From contig CAYGWD010000013.1 of the NCBI GenBank assembly GCA_964353745.1, positions 1 through 30,494 of the forward strand: a stretch of DNA of 30,494 nucleotides. Direction: 5' to 3'. Under the pieces are notes generated by a model, which made no database searches, was not told the origin of the DNA, and saw nothing but the letters and a program-made list of their open reading frames with translations. Source of the stretch: CS1-C013 sp964353745. Its GTDB lineage: Archaea; Aenigmatarchaeota; Aenigmatarchaeia; Aenigmatarchaeales; Aenigmatarchaeaceae. Shown here in pieces: positions 1 to 8,777 of the stretch (position 1 is its first letter; the number at the start of each line of letters is the position of its first letter). Position numbers and translations under genes: made by a program.

Positions 1-1517
1 TCAAAGAATTGATAATGAGAGCTCCTGCATGGCCCTCTGCCAATTATGTGGTAAGGCCTGATGAAAAGAGAAAGAAGGTGTCGGACGAAACAAAAGAGGA
101 GATAGTAAAGGAATTGGTACCTGGTTACATCATCGAAAGGCACTTGCAAAACGGCGATATCGTTCTATTCAACAGGCAGCCATCGCTTCACAGAATGTCT
201 ATAATGGCTCACAAGGTTAGAGTCACTCCTTGGAGAACCTTTACATTAAACCTTTGCACATGTCCACCTTACAACGCAGACTTCGATGGAGATGAAATGA
301 ACTTGCACGTACCCCAAACAGAAGAGGCAAGGGCAGAGGCTGAATTATTAATGGAAGTGCAGAGGCATATAAGGTCTCCTAGGTTTGGCGGTCCAATAAT
401 AGGTTGCAAAGAAGATCACATATCAGGTTGCTTCAAGCTCACTAGCAAGGACACTGTATTAACTAAACAAGAAGCTTTCAAACTATTGGCTGATGTGGGA
501 GTTTATGCTGATCTGCCTGACAAAAAAACATTCACAGGAAAAGAGATATTTAGTTATCTTTTGCCCAAGGAGTTATACATAGACTTCAAAGCAAAGGTGT
601 GCGGTTGTGAAAATTGCGTAAAGGGAACTTGCGAGAACGATGGTTACGTTGTCATAAAGGGCGGAGAACTTAAAAGAGGTGTTATAGATTCTAAAGCAAT
701 AAGCTCTGAGAACGGAAAGCTTATTGATGTTATTGAAAAAGAATTCGGAACTGATGTGGCACACAAGTTCATAGACAGAGTTGCTTCAATTGGCATCAAA
801 TACTTGGACAGAATAGGATTCACGATCGGATTGGACGAGTTTGACATGGAGGAAGGAATTTTGGAAAAAGTCAAACAGGTATTGGACTCGTCAGAAAAAG
901 AAGTTGAGAAACTCATAAGCCTATACAAGGAAGGAAAGATAGAAATATTGCCTGGAAGCAATGCGAGAGAAAGCTTGGAGGCGCACATACTAAGAGCTCT
1001 ATCAAAATCAACAGAAGACGCAGAAAGAATAATAAAGGAGAACATAAAGGAAAGTTGTACAACCGTAATGATAAAGTCTGGAGCAAGAGCATCAATGTCT
1101 CACTTGACACAGTTGGTTGCGAGCTTGGGGCAGGCAAGAATATTGGGAGAAAGAATAAACAGAGGTTATAGGAACAGAACTTTGTCCCACTTTGCTGTTG
1201 GTGATCTTTCACCAGAAGCGCACGGATTTGCTAAAAACAGTTTTAAGAATGGATTGAATCCGTTTGAGTTCTTCTTTGAAGCAGTGTCTGGCAGAGAATC
1301 GCTCATGGACAAATCCTTGAGAACTAGGCACAGCGGTTATTTGGAGAGAAGGTTGATGAACGCGTTGCAAGACCTAAAGATTGATTATCGCTTCTCTGTT
1401 AAGGACAATAGGAACATTTTGATACAGTTCACCCCAGGGGAGGATAATATTGACCCTTCAAAATCTGATTGGGGATTCCTAGATGTAAAGTCAATAGTAA
1501 AGTCTGTGATAAGGTGA
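1..1517 (+). CDS. rpoA1: DNA-directed RNA polymerase subunit A' (partial, 5' end outside window)
   Basis: This is the C-terminal part of the largest archaeal RNA polymerase subunit. The frame is open at the left edge, so the start codon lies upstream. The active-site motif NADFDGDEMN, whose aspartates bind the catalytic magnesium, lies at about 273-302. Further on are the GGPIIGCKEDHISG and GELKRGVIDSKAI blocks and a pore/funnel segment with RASMSHLTQL and NRTLSHF. The protein ends where archaeal A' is normally separated from A''. A short cysteine cluster (C-x-C-x2-C-x4-C) sits at 600-632. The TGA stop is part of an AAGGTGA Shine-Dalgarno sequence for rpoA2, four bases downstream, so the two are co-transcribed. 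Identification is very secure. Confidence 0.97.
   Translation, partial: KELIMRAPAWPSANYVVRPDEKRKKVSDETKEEIVKELVPGYIIERHLQNGDIVLFNRQPSLHRMSIMAHKVRVTPWRTFTLNLCTCPPYNADFDGDEMNLHVPQTEEARAEAELLMEVQRHIRSPRFGGPIIGCKEDHISGCFKLTSKDTVLTKQEAFKLLADVGVYADLPDKKTFTGKEIFSYLLPKELYIDFKAKVCGCENCVKGTCENDGYVVIKGGELKRGVIDSKAISSENGKLIDVIEKEFGTDVAHKFIDRVASIGIKYLDRIGFTIGLDEFDMEEGILEKVKQVLDSSEKEVEKLISLYKEGKIEILPGSNARESLEAHILRALSKSTEDAERIIKENIKESCTTVMIKSGARASMSHLTQLVASLGQARILGERINRGYRNRTLSHFAVGDLSPEAHGFAKNSFKNGLNPFEFFFEAVSGRESLMDKSLRTRHSGYLERRLMNALQDLKIDYRFSVKDNRNILIQFTPGEDNIDPSKSDWGFLDVKSIVKSVIR
1511..1517 (+). promoter_or_regulatory. Shine-Dalgarno of rpoA2 overlapping the rpoA1 stop
   Basis: AAGGTGA matches the complement of the archaeal 16S 3' end and contains the TGA stop of rpoA1. 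The rpoA2 ATG follows four bases later, an arrangement that suits termination-reinitiation coupling. Confidence 0.75.
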
Positions 1518-1521
1518 AAAA

Positions 1522-2658
1522 ATGAAAATGAGCGAACTAAAAGATGTTTTACCTCCGAAGATAGTGGATGACTTGGGTAACGCTTTCAAAGAATTCAAGC
1601 CGACAGAAGCCCAGAAGAAAAAAGCAATAGAGCGCGTCATTAACTTGTATAAGAACAGTTGCTACGAGCCTGGCGAAGCCATTGGTGTCGTAGCTGCCCA
1701 AAGTATATCCGAACCAGCAACCCAGATGACCATGCGTACGTACCACCTGGCAGGAGCTTCTGAAATTAAGGTTACGTTAGGTTTGCCAAGACTGGTGGAG
1801 ATATTTGACGCCAGGAGAAGTCCCAAGACGCCAATGATGACCATTTATTTGGACAAGAAGCACAACACAATGGAAAAGGCATTTGAAGTGGCAGCTGACA
1901 TACAGGAAACACAACTGGTTGATATAGCAATAGAGCCTGCTATTGATATTCTTAACATGAGAATTGAAATACCTCTGGACTTTAAGGAAATCAAAGAGAG
2001 GGAAGTAAAGGTCAGCCAGATACCAGAGATTCTAAAACTGTTGTTCAAGGATCTTGACATAAAGACTACAAAAGAGAGCATACTGATAAAATCCAAAGGC
2101 GATATAACGATAAAGCAGATGCAAAAGTTAAAGGCAAGAATACTGAAGGCTCACATAAAAGGTGTAAAAAGTGTTTCAGAGGTTAGGGTCATCAAGAAGG
2201 AAGACGAATGGATAATAAACACGCTTGGAAGCAATCTTCCCAAGGTATTGAACATACCTGGGGTTGATGCAAAAAGAACGGTCTCGAACAACATACACGA
2301 GATATACAAGACACTCGGTATCGAGGCAACGAGGCAGGCCATAGTTGATTTCGCATCAAACACAATGAGGGACGGAGGCTTGGACGTTGACGTTAGACAT
2401 ATAATGCTTGTCGCCGACATAATGACCGCGGACGGAAGGATAAAGGCCATAGGCAGATATGGAGTCGCAGGCTCAAAGGGCTCTGTGTTGGCAAGGGCAA
2501 ACTTCGAAGAGACCATTAAACACTTGACCAAGGCCGCTATCAAGGCTGAGATAGACACGCTCGACTCAATAATAGAGAATGTCATAATAAACCAAGTCGT
2601 ACCTGTTGGCACGGGGATGTTTAAACTGGTCTTCAAACCCAAGAAAGAATCCAAGTGA
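1522..2658 (+). CDS. rpoA2: DNA-directed RNA polymerase subunit A''
   Basis: This 378-residue protein is the C-terminal piece of the split largest RNA polymerase subunit and completes the catalytic centre with A'. The trigger-loop region is clear near residues 50-90: GEAIGVVAAQSISEPATQ, then TMRTYHLAG and LGLPRLVEIFDARR. The C-terminal half carries DVRHIMLVADIMT and GRYGVAGSKGSVLARA, as in archaeal and eukaryotic homologues. The length is normal for the family. The ATG is four bases after the rpoA1 stop and has a strong Shine-Dalgarno. In many archaea the next genes are rpl30e and nusA, as here. Confidence 0.98.
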   Translation: MKMSELKDVLPPKIVDDLGNAFKEFKPTEAQKKKAIERVINLYKNSCYEPGEAIGVVAAQSISEPATQMTMRTYHLAGASEIKVTLGLPRLVEIFDARRSPKTPMMTIYLDKKHNTMEKAFEVAADIQETQLVDIAIEPAIDILNMRIEIPLDFKEIKEREVKVSQIPEILKLLFKDLDIKTTKESILIKSKGDITIKQMQKLKARILKAHIKGVKSVSEVRVIKKEDEWIINTLGSNLPKVLNIPGVDAKRTVSNNIHEIYKTLGIEATRQAIVDFASNTMRDGGLDVDVRHIMLVADIMTADGRIKAIGRYGVAGSKGSVLARANFEETIKHLTKAAIKAEIDTLDSIIENVIINQVVPVGTGMFKLVFKPKKESK

Positions 2659-2724
2659 ATTTATTAATCAGCAATTCTAAGTATGAAGAAACACTATTGG
2701 ATTATTTGAAGGTTGTACGATAGA

Positions 2725-2732
2725 TTTAAAAA
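2725..2732 (+). promoter_or_regulatory. TATA box of rpl30e-nusA
   Basis: TTTAAAAA lies 24-31 bases before the rpl30e ATG, the distance expected for a leaderless archaeal transcript. It suggests that rpl30e-nusA has its own promoter besides any read-through from rpoA2. Confidence 0.6.
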
Positions 2733-2755
2733 CATTAAAATTAAAAAATGATTCT

Positions 2756-3031
2756 ATGACAGAGGACTTGAGAAGCGCGCTCGAAGAAAAAAAGGTTGTT
2801 CTAGGAAGTAAAAGAACAATAAAATATTTAAAGTTAGGAAAAGTAAAAAAGATTTTACTAGCAAGCAATTGCACTGAAGAGGTTAGAAAAGATCTCGAAC
2901 ACTATGCCAAATTGACCGGGATACAACTGGAAAAATTCGACGGAACAGCAAAACAGCTGGGCATATTTTGCGGAAAACCATTTTCAATATCAACTTTAGC
3001 TATACTGAGTGAAACGAATGAGAAACTTTGA
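2756..3031 (+). CDS. rpl30e: 50S ribosomal protein L30e
   Basis: This 91-residue protein matches archaeal/eukaryotic ribosomal protein L30e, a kink-turn-binding protein of the L7Ae/L30e fold. The N-terminus (TEDLRSALEEKKVVLGSKRTIK), the KVKKILLASNC segment and the C-terminal GKPFSISTLAIL are family features, and the length is typical. The ATG sits at the distance from a TATA box expected of a leaderless start, and no Shine-Dalgarno is visible. Its 3' end overlaps nusA by about 14 bases, so the two are translationally linked. The position after rpoA2 is the conserved archaeal order. Confidence 0.95.
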   Translation: MTEDLRSALEEKKVVLGSKRTIKYLKLGKVKKILLASNCTEEVRKDLEHYAKLTGIQLEKFDGTAKQLGIFCGKPFSISTLAILSETNEKL

Positions 3032-3419
3032 TAATAATACTCTGATGGTAATAACAGCATTTGAGAATATAACAGGAACAGAAGTTAGGGATTGCATTTG
3101 TTCTAATACTATCTATTTTCTTGTAAACCCTGGAAAAATTGCCATGACCATAGGCAAGAACGGGAATAATATAAAGACCGCAGAAAGAATGCTCGACAAG
3201 CCAATAAAGGTTTTCGAGTGGGCCGAGGACGAGAGAGAATTCATAAAGAACTTGATATTAAGGGCGCAGAAGATTGATCTGAGGGATGAGAAAGCAACAG
3301 TAACCATAAGCCAAGGGGACAGAGGCGCGGTGATAGGAAAAGAAGGAATCAACATAAAAACCATAAGAGAGCTTCTCGTCAGGAATAGCAATATAAAAGA
3401 ATTGAAGATTATTCCATAA
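3018..3419 (+). CDS. nusA: Archaeal NusA-type transcription factor (two KH domains)
   Basis: The protein of about 133 residues consists of two KH RNA-binding domains, like archaeal NusA, which lacks the N-terminal and S1 domains of bacterial NusA. The N-terminus has the family pattern ITAFENITGTEVRDCI. The two KH loops are visible as IGKNGNNIKTAE and IGKEGINIKTIREL. I chose the ATG at 3018 because GAGTGA stands five bases upstream; a GTG at 3009 in the same frame would add three residues. It overlaps the end of rpl30e. In many archaea rps12 and rps7 follow, but here the next gene is an unrelated one on the other strand. Confidence 0.93.
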   Translation: MRNFDNNTLMVITAFENITGTEVRDCICSNTIYFLVNPGKIAMTIGKNGNNIKTAERMLDKPIKVFEWAEDEREFIKNLILRAQKIDLRDEKATVTISQGDRGAVIGKEGINIKTIRELLVRNSNIKELKIIP

Positions 3420-3458
3420 ATTATTCTCGTCTAGTGAAAATCGAAATATTTAATAATA

Positions 3459-4100
3459 TTAATTCTCTGTGGTTGCGAAGTGGAATCCGCCTTGTTTTAT
3501 TTCTAAGGCTTTAGTTTTTACCTTAAGTGCTATTTTATCACTTTGAAAGGCTTGAACTATTGTTGCAGAGAAATGAGAAGAATGTTCTTTTTCAATTTCT
3601 TTTAATCTTTCTTCAACTGTTTTAGCTTCTACAATTCTTAGAGTTGAACTGCTATTAAAATCAACTCCATGGAATATTTCTTTGTGACCAATTAATTTTG
3701 GTAGTTTGCCATGTTCATGTAATATAGCACCAACCTCGGTTGCATCAACTGAAATTAAAGTAAATGGAGTTTTATACCACCCTCTATATCTATCTGGAAC
3801 ATTTTCAAATTCTTTAGCTTTAACATCTTTAGAACTTGCCCTTAAAAAACTCTTAAAGCTACTCAAAAATTTTTCATTTGTGTATATTGTTTCAAAAAAA
3901 GCATAAGTATTATCATTTAATTTTTTAAATTCTGATGTTGTAATGCCTATAAAGTATTCTGGCCTTTCTTCCAAGTCTTTAACATAATCTGTTTCATGCA
4001 AACTTATTTCTTTCCCATCAGTTTCTCCATTTAACGTATCAAAATATTTTCTTAAATGGCAATGATTACCTTTAATTTTTAATAGTCTAAAATACTTCAT
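3459..4100 (-). CDS. Hypothetical protein, 213 aa
   Basis: I do not recognise this protein. It is soluble-looking, charged and rich in Lys, Glu and Phe, with no membrane segment, signal peptide or obvious catalytic motif. A short helical stretch of alternating charge (VEERLKEIEKEHSSHF) lies near residues 157-172. Histidines are frequent. The coding sequence is more AT-rich than the neighbouring rpoA2 and nusA genes, which could mean recent arrival. A TATA-like TTTAAATC lies 23-30 bases upstream of the ATG. It stands alone between the transcription block and the protease gene, so context gives no function. Confidence 0.8.
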   Translation of the reverse strand: MKYFRLLKIKGNHCHLRKYFDTLNGETDGKEISLHETDYVKDLEERPEYFIGITTSEFKKLNDNTYAFFETIYTNEKFLSSFKSFLRASSKDVKAKEFENVPDRYRGWYKTPFTLISVDATEVGAILHEHGKLPKLIGHKEIFHGVDFNSSSTLRIVEAKTVEERLKEIEKEHSSHFSATIVQAFQSDKIALKVKTKALEIKQGGFHFATTEN

Positions 4101-4122
4101 ATCTTAATCTATAATGATAAAA

Positions 4123-4130
4123 GATTTAAA
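4123..4130 (-). promoter_or_regulatory. TATA box of the 213-aa orphan gene
   Basis: On the minus strand TTTAAATC lies 23-30 bases before the ATG at 4100, consistent with a leaderless transcript. Confidence 0.5.
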
Positions 4131-4167
4131 CTCTTCTTTTAAATATTCATAGAAAATGAAATCTTGT

Positions 4168-5361
4168 TTAGAACTTTATAAAACCGCTAACAAAAGAATA
4201 TATTATAATGATTACTAGGAAAATGGTTATTGCCATGGTTATCTTGTTTGCCTTTTTCTTGAAGAATCTTTCTGCTATGGCTTTGACAATCAATCCGCCA
4301 TCCAAAGGATAGATTGGCAGTATGTTAAAAATTCCCACCAACATGCTTAAGGATGCTATCATTCCTAGAATTGGAAACACTATCAAGAAAAGACTAATGT
4401 CCCTTACATTGACTCTCGAGCCTATTCCAATAAAAGGAAAATCTTTTATCTGAGGATGCTCTCCTAATTTTAAGGCGTGTTCTGCGCCATCAACGTTTAG
4501 CGTGACAACGTCCCCAGGCTTGTAATCTTCAAGTCTTCTTGACAAAATCAAGTTTGACATGACATAAGTTATATTTTCTGTGTTTGATTTTGGCACCATC
4601 AAGAATAAGAATGAATAGTCGTTAAAAGTTATGTTCATTCCTTTGCCATCAATGCTCTCTAAAACCATGCCTGGCTTTAGCCCTAGCAGACCAGCTGGAG
4701 ACGTCTCGTTTACACTGGTTATTAGCAAACCGTTGGTATTGGGCGCCCAAATCAGGTATTGAACCAGAAACATAACAGAAATTCCTATCAATATGTTAAT
4801 GAAGCTCCCGGCAGCAAATATCCTTAACTTGGTCATTGTCTTGGATTTTTCAAGTTGTTTCTCATCAGGCTCGACAAAAGCTCCTGGAAAAATCGCCAAC
4901 AACAGAAGACCGACGTCCTTTAATTTTATTTTCTCAGCTCTTGCAATAATGCCATGGAATGTTTCATGAGGTATCAATATCACTGCTACTACAATTATCC
5001 AGAACCAGAATGGTATGCCGATAAAGCCCGGACCAACAGTCATCTGGCTTGATGGTATTGGAAGGGCAATCTGCAAGGCTGGTTGGGTTATAACACCTGT
5101 GTAAACTAAGTAGGCAGTGTTAATGAGAGCATAGGTGCCTTGCGCCATGAAATAGAGACAGACAACAATGGCAATCGTCCCCACTATCTTCCAAAACAGA
5201 ATTGATTTCCTAGCTATCCTATCCAAAACATCTCTGAACCTTTTTGTCCTTCTCATGAACAAGATGTAATATTTAAAATCTATGTTCTTCCTGTCCCTGT
5301 ATATCAAAACTGCTAGCATTGAAAAGAACAGTATCACGGATAAAAAATAAAGGTCTATCAT
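4168..5361 (-). CDS. Site-2 protease family intramembrane zinc metalloprotease (M50) with PDZ domain
   Basis: This 397-residue membrane protein is a site-2 protease. The zinc motif HETFH (HExxH) is at residues 132-136 inside a hydrophobic segment, and the second metal-ligand motif, NILPIYPLDGG, is at about 346-356. Between them is a soluble region (about 206-300) with PDZ-like character (SPAGLLGLKPGMVLESIDG). Hydrophobic segments lie near residues 2-20, 57-80, 112-131, 150-162, 184-202, 322-347 and 374-396. Such enzymes cut membrane-anchored regulators or residual signal peptides; the substrate here is unknown. It diverges from lysS across a 62-base gap with shared AT-rich promoter elements. 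Confidence 0.92.
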   Translation of the reverse strand: MIDLYFLSVILFFSMLAVLIYRDRKNIDFKYYILFMRRTKRFRDVLDRIARKSILFWKIVGTIAIVVCLYFMAQGTYALINTAYLVYTGVITQPALQIALPIPSSQMTVGPGFIGIPFWFWIIVVAVILIPHETFHGIIARAEKIKLKDVGLLLLAIFPGAFVEPDEKQLEKSKTMTKLRIFAAGSFINILIGISVMFLVQYLIWAPNTNGLLITSVNETSPAGLLGLKPGMVLESIDGKGMNITFNDYSFLFLMVPKSNTENITYVMSNLILSRRLEDYKPGDVVTLNVDGAEHALKLGEHPQIKDFPFIGIGSRVNVRDISLFLIVFPILGMIASLSMLVGIFNILPIYPLDGGLIVKAIAERFFKKKANKITMAITIFLVIIIIYSFVSGFIKF

Positions 5362-5384
5362 ATGCTTCTTTTATATGGTTTGAC

Positions 5385-5397
5385 AATATAAATATTT
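5385..5397. promoter_or_regulatory. Divergent AT-rich promoter element between the S2P gene and lysS
   Basis: AATATAAATATTT is nearly symmetric. On the minus strand it gives a TATA box about 25-33 bases before the protease ATG, and on the plus strand one about 27-39 bases before the lysS ATG. It could serve both directions. Confidence 0.45.
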
Positions 5398-5423
5398 TCA
5401 TAAAGTCATTATTAGTGGTATAA

Positions 5424-6869
5424 ATGGACGAGTCTAAAGAATTAGAAGAGATAAGGAAGATGGGTTTTGATCCATACCCTTACAGTTTTGATAGAACTAA
5501 TTTTATAAAGGACATAGTAGAAAAATATTCCAACATCAAAGCCGGAGAAAAAATAGAAGACATTAAAGTAGCAATAGCAGGAAGGATCAAATCAAAAAGA
5601 CAACACGGGAAACTTAGCTTTGCTGACGTAGAAGATTCTTCTGGAAGCATGCAGGTTTTCATTGGCGCTGATAATGTTTCTGAAAAAGAATATGAATTAT
5701 TATCTAAGGTAAACATTGGTGACATAGTTGGCGTGGAAGGTGGAATAATAAAGACCGTGAAAGGTGAACTGAGCATATTGGTTAAAAAATTAACTTTATT
5801 ATCCAAGGCTATTAGAACTCTGCCCTCTCAATGGTACGGACTAAAGGATGTTGAGATAAGGTACAGACAAAGATATGTAGACTTGATAATGAATCCCGAA
5901 GTCAGAAAAACATTCATATCAAGAACTAAGATAATCGATGCCATAAGGGAATTCCTAAACAAAAAAGGTTTCCTAGAGGTAGAGACGCCTATACTCCAAC
6001 CAATATACGGGGGTGCGGCAGCAAAACCTTTCAAGACGCTTATGAATGATATAAAACAAGACGTGTTTCTCAGAACAGCCGATGAACTGTATTTGAAAAG
6101 ACTCATAGTCGGTGGATTCGATGGGGTGTACGAGTTTGCAAAAGATTTTAGGAATGAATCAATAGACTTGAAGCACAACCCAGAATTCACGATGCTGGAG
6201 TTTTACAAGTCGTACATAGATTATAATGGGGTCATGGACTTGTTTGAAGAACTGATTAAATGCGTAGCAGAAAGGGTTCTCGGAACTACCAAGATAGAGT
6301 ATCAAGGCCATAAAATAGATCTTGCCAAATGGGAGAAACTTACAATGGTGGATGCTATCAAGAAATACCTGGGAGAGGACGTCACCAAAATGGACCTAAA
6401 AGAATTAAGAAAAGTCGCTGAAAAGCATAAGATAGAAGTTGGTGATATGACGAAGGGTGAAATGATAAATGCTTTGTTTGAAAGCGTTGAAGACAAGATA
6501 ATTAATCCTACCATATTGATGGACTATCCGAAAGAGACGGTCCCACTATGCAAGGTAAAGAGGGGCAATCCCGATTTCATAGAAAGGTTTGAACCATTTG
6601 TCTGTGGTTTTGAACTAGGCAACGCTTACTCTGAACTGAATGACCCTGTTTTGCAGAAAAAACTTCTAGAAGAACAAGTCAAAATTAGGAAGAAAGTCAA
6701 CGAACCATGGACAGAAGCCCTTGACGAGGATTTCATAAGAGCCATGGAATATGGAATGCCGCCAATGGGTGGCATCGGCATAGGAATAGATAGGTTGGTT
6801 ATGCTGCTCACGAACTCAGCATCCATAAGAGACGTTATATTCTTTCCTTTCATGAAACCCGAGAAATAA
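5424..6869 (+). CDS. lysS: Lysyl-tRNA synthetase, class II
   Basis: This 481-residue enzyme charges tRNA-Lys. The N-terminal anticodon-binding OB fold (about residues 45-135) contains GRIKSKRQHGKLSFADVED. The class II catalytic core follows: motif 1 around IREFLNKKGFLEVETPIL, motif 2 around EFAKDFRNE with KHNPEFTMLEFY, and motif 3 GGIGIGIDRLVML near the C-terminus. The LysRS signature LYLKRLIVGGFDGVYEFAKD separates it from AspRS/AsnRS. Many archaea use a class I LysRS instead, so the class II form is a useful lineage marker. Its TAA stop abuts the stop codon of the convergent uppS-like gene with no gap. Confidence 0.97.
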   Translation: MDESKELEEIRKMGFDPYPYSFDRTNFIKDIVEKYSNIKAGEKIEDIKVAIAGRIKSKRQHGKLSFADVEDSSGSMQVFIGADNVSEKEYELLSKVNIGDIVGVEGGIIKTVKGELSILVKKLTLLSKAIRTLPSQWYGLKDVEIRYRQRYVDLIMNPEVRKTFISRTKIIDAIREFLNKKGFLEVETPILQPIYGGAAAKPFKTLMNDIKQDVFLRTADELYLKRLIVGGFDGVYEFAKDFRNESIDLKHNPEFTMLEFYKSYIDYNGVMDLFEELIKCVAERVLGTTKIEYQGHKIDLAKWEKLTMVDAIKKYLGEDVTKMDLKELRKVAEKHKIEVGDMTKGEMINALFESVEDKIINPTILMDYPKETVPLCKVKRGNPDFIERFEPFVCGFELGNAYSELNDPVLQKKLLEEQVKIRKKVNEPWTEALDEDFIRAMEYGMPPMGGIGIGIDRLVMLLTNSASIRDVIFFPFMKPEK

Positions 6870-7592
6870 TCACTTGCCAAACTTTCTCTTCTGTAGCCAG
6901 AACCATCTCAATATTTTTTCAAACTCCTTTCTCGAAAAGTTTGGCCACAAGGTATCGGAAAAGTATATTTCAGCATAGGCTGCCTGATATAACAAGAAAT
7001 TAGAGAGCCTGCACTGGCCGCCTGTGCGTATTATGAGATCCACAGGCCTGTTTATCATCAGGTATTTCACGAAGCTGTTCCTCAAGGGAGGCACTGCCTT
7101 TACTCCAGCCTTGACAACCTTTTTGATGGCGCTTAATATTTCGAACTGGCTTCCGTAAGCTATCATGATGTTCCATATGATGTTTGCATAGTTGGACGTT
7201 GCCTTTTCCACGTCCTTTGCCGCCTGTCTTACATCTGATCTCCATATGCCGCTGTCGCCTAATATGTTGACCCTGACATTGTTACTCCTAATCTTCTCGG
7301 ATTTCAGGATTTTTCTGAAATTCTTCTCGTAAACCCACCATAGCTTGTTCAGTTCTTTCTTGTTTCTGCTCAGGTTCTCCGTCGATAGGGCGTAAACGCT
7401 TATCATTTTGATCTCAGGATGTTCCAAGCACCAGTCAAGAACCTTCTCAAGCTTTTCAGCGCCTGCAACATGACCGTACCATTCTGGCTTGTTATGTTTC
7501 TTGCTCCAGCGACGGTTCCCGTCCGGAATTACCGCGATATGAATGTCCGGTCTGTTTAACTTAACATCGTCTGTGATAATAGCACCTTTCAT
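6870..7592 (-). CDS. uppS: Cis-prenyltransferase (isoprenyl diphosphate synthase, UppS family)
   Basis: This 240-residue enzyme elongates isoprenyl diphosphates in cis to make the polyprenyl carrier lipid used for glycan transfer. The N-terminal HIAVIPDGNRRW includes the catalytic aspartate. It is followed by HVAGAEKL, YALSTENLSR and the C-terminal block DLIIRTGGQCRLSNFLL...AEIYFSDTLWP. The length is normal. A TATA box lies about 24 bases upstream of the ATG. In archaea the product feeds dolichol-type lipid for N-glycosylation; chain length cannot be told from the sequence. It converges with lysS, with directly adjoining stop codons. Confidence 0.95.
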   Translation of the reverse strand: MKGAIITDDVKLNRPDIHIAVIPDGNRRWSKKHNKPEWYGHVAGAEKLEKVLDWCLEHPEIKMISVYALSTENLSRNKKELNKLWWVYEKNFRKILKSEKIRSNNVRVNILGDSGIWRSDVRQAAKDVEKATSNYANIIWNIMIAYGSQFEILSAIKKVVKAGVKAVPPLRNSFVKYLMINRPVDLIIRTGGQCRLSNFLLYQAAYAEIYFSDTLWPNFSRKEFEKILRWFWLQKRKFGK

Positions 7593-7610
7593 TAATTAAT
7601 TGACAACTAA

Positions 7611-7619
7611 GTTTATAAA
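7611..7619 (-). promoter_or_regulatory. TATA box of the cis-prenyltransferase gene
   Basis: On the minus strand TTTATAAAC is centred about 24 bases before the ATG at 7592, giving a leaderless or near-leaderless mRNA. Confidence 0.6.
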
Positions 7620-7661
7620 AGTTGATTCGTTATTCAGAGAATCTGCTTAGAGGTTGCGATA

Positions 7662-8711
7662 TCAGTTCTTCAAAACAGAAGCAGGCAGAATGCTCTTGCC
7701 TTCTAATTTCGATTTTTCCTTCCACAATTCCATCTCCATCCACTTGTAGCCCTCGACTCCAATAGCATTTAAAGTTCTAACTAGCATATTTTCTGGCGCC
7801 CACACATGAGGATCGGTAACTTGCACTTCGTCTGGTCCTAGGTAAGGTTCGGTGTATTCTGGTCTGTATATTATAGGTTTCCCCTTTTCAATCCTGGTCT
7901 TATACACCTTTGGATTTTCCAATATAGATCCGAAAGGTTTGTTTGCTATTTCAGAAGTATGAATTACATAAGATTCGAGATTGAAATTAATGAACTTGCC
8001 GTCTTTTTCAGTTCCTTCGGAAGCTATTGGCAAAACCTCTTCTGAAGAGAACGGCAGTTTCACAACGTCCAACGCAATAAGGCTTGTAGAAGATTCATAA
8101 ATTAAATCGATGAAAGCTTTATGCTTGAATATCAGATTTTCGTCTGCATCGAAAACCTTTAGGGTATCAGTGGGTTCAACAACTTCTGCATTTGTATATT
8201 TTGGCTCCAAGATCAGACCAAGATTTTTTGCAGTTATTTCAGAAACAGTCGAAAAGACACTTGAGTAATTGGGCACGACTAGGCGAGGCTTTTCTTCCCG
8301 AGTAACGATCAAACACTCCTCGACCGCTTCTCTGATGCCAGTTTCACTGAGACCTTTCTCAGTGTACAACGCTTCTTTAGATTTCGTATATCCAGCGTTA
8401 GCACTGTGATAAAGCTTGTGGGTCGGCGCGTCCTTGTCCCTTCTGTGGCATATGAATCTCCCATCTTCCAACAGATACAACAGACCTGCAGAAGCGGTTT
8501 TTATTGGATTTTTTTCATCAGCTATTCTTGAATACCCGTCCCTGATCAACCTTTCAAAAACATTTACACCAAATGGTAGGTTTTCTTTTATTATCCTGTC
8601 TATAGGCTCTGGATTTCTGGGATAAAACAGTCTGACAGTCAACCCACCATTTTCCATTGTTGCATCAGCATTGTAAACTTTAAACTGATATATCTCGCTC
8701 ATGCTTCTCAT
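7662..8711 (-). CDS. Nudix-like hydrolase, 349 aa
   Basis: The middle of this protein looks like a Nudix fold. Residues about 72-135 run AGLLYLLEDGRFICHRRD, then a glycine-containing stretch, then GIREAVEECLIV, which resembles the REUxEE core of the Nudix box. The consensus glycine after the acidic pair is replaced and the upstream spacing is imperfect, so activity is uncertain. The protein is much longer than a simple Nudix enzyme. The C-terminal 200 residues lack a motif I recognise but contain many conserved-looking Pro/Glu positions (PYLGPDEVQVTDPHVW). Two start codons are possible (8711 or 8702); a TTTAAA box at 8732-8737 favours 8711. The neighbouring gene also looks nucleotide-related (Dcd-like). 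Confidence 0.6.
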   Translation of the reverse strand: MRSMSEIYQFKVYNADATMENGGLTVRLFYPRNPEPIDRIIKENLPFGVNVFERLIRDGYSRIADEKNPIKTASAGLLYLLEDGRFICHRRDKDAPTHKLYHSANAGYTKSKEALYTEKGLSETGIREAVEECLIVTREEKPRLVVPNYSSVFSTVSEITAKNLGLILEPKYTNAEVVEPTDTLKVFDADENLIFKHKAFIDLIYESSTSLIALDVVKLPFSSEEVLPIASEGTEKDGKFINFNLESYVIHTSEIANKPFGSILENPKVYKTRIEKGKPIIYRPEYTEPYLGPDEVQVTDPHVWAPENMLVRTLNAIGVEGYKWMEMELWKEKSKLEGKSILPASVLKN

Positions 8712-8731
8712 GATTTCATAAGAAAGTAATC

Positions 8732-8737
8732 TTTAAA
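8732..8737 (-). promoter_or_regulatory. TATA box of the Nudix-like gene
   Basis: TTTAAA on the minus strand is centred about 24 bases before the ATG at 8711. Confidence 0.45.
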
Positions 8738-8777
8738 TGCCTATTGCTGCCCTCACGTCCGCTGTGAAGAACATCCT

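Noticed and set aside
644..1045. Long open frames antisense to rpoA1, and similar frames opposite lysS, srp54, ftsY, purL and purQ
   Set aside because: The opposite strands encode clearly conserved proteins, and the antisense products are low-complexity Ser/Leu/Phe-rich shadows.
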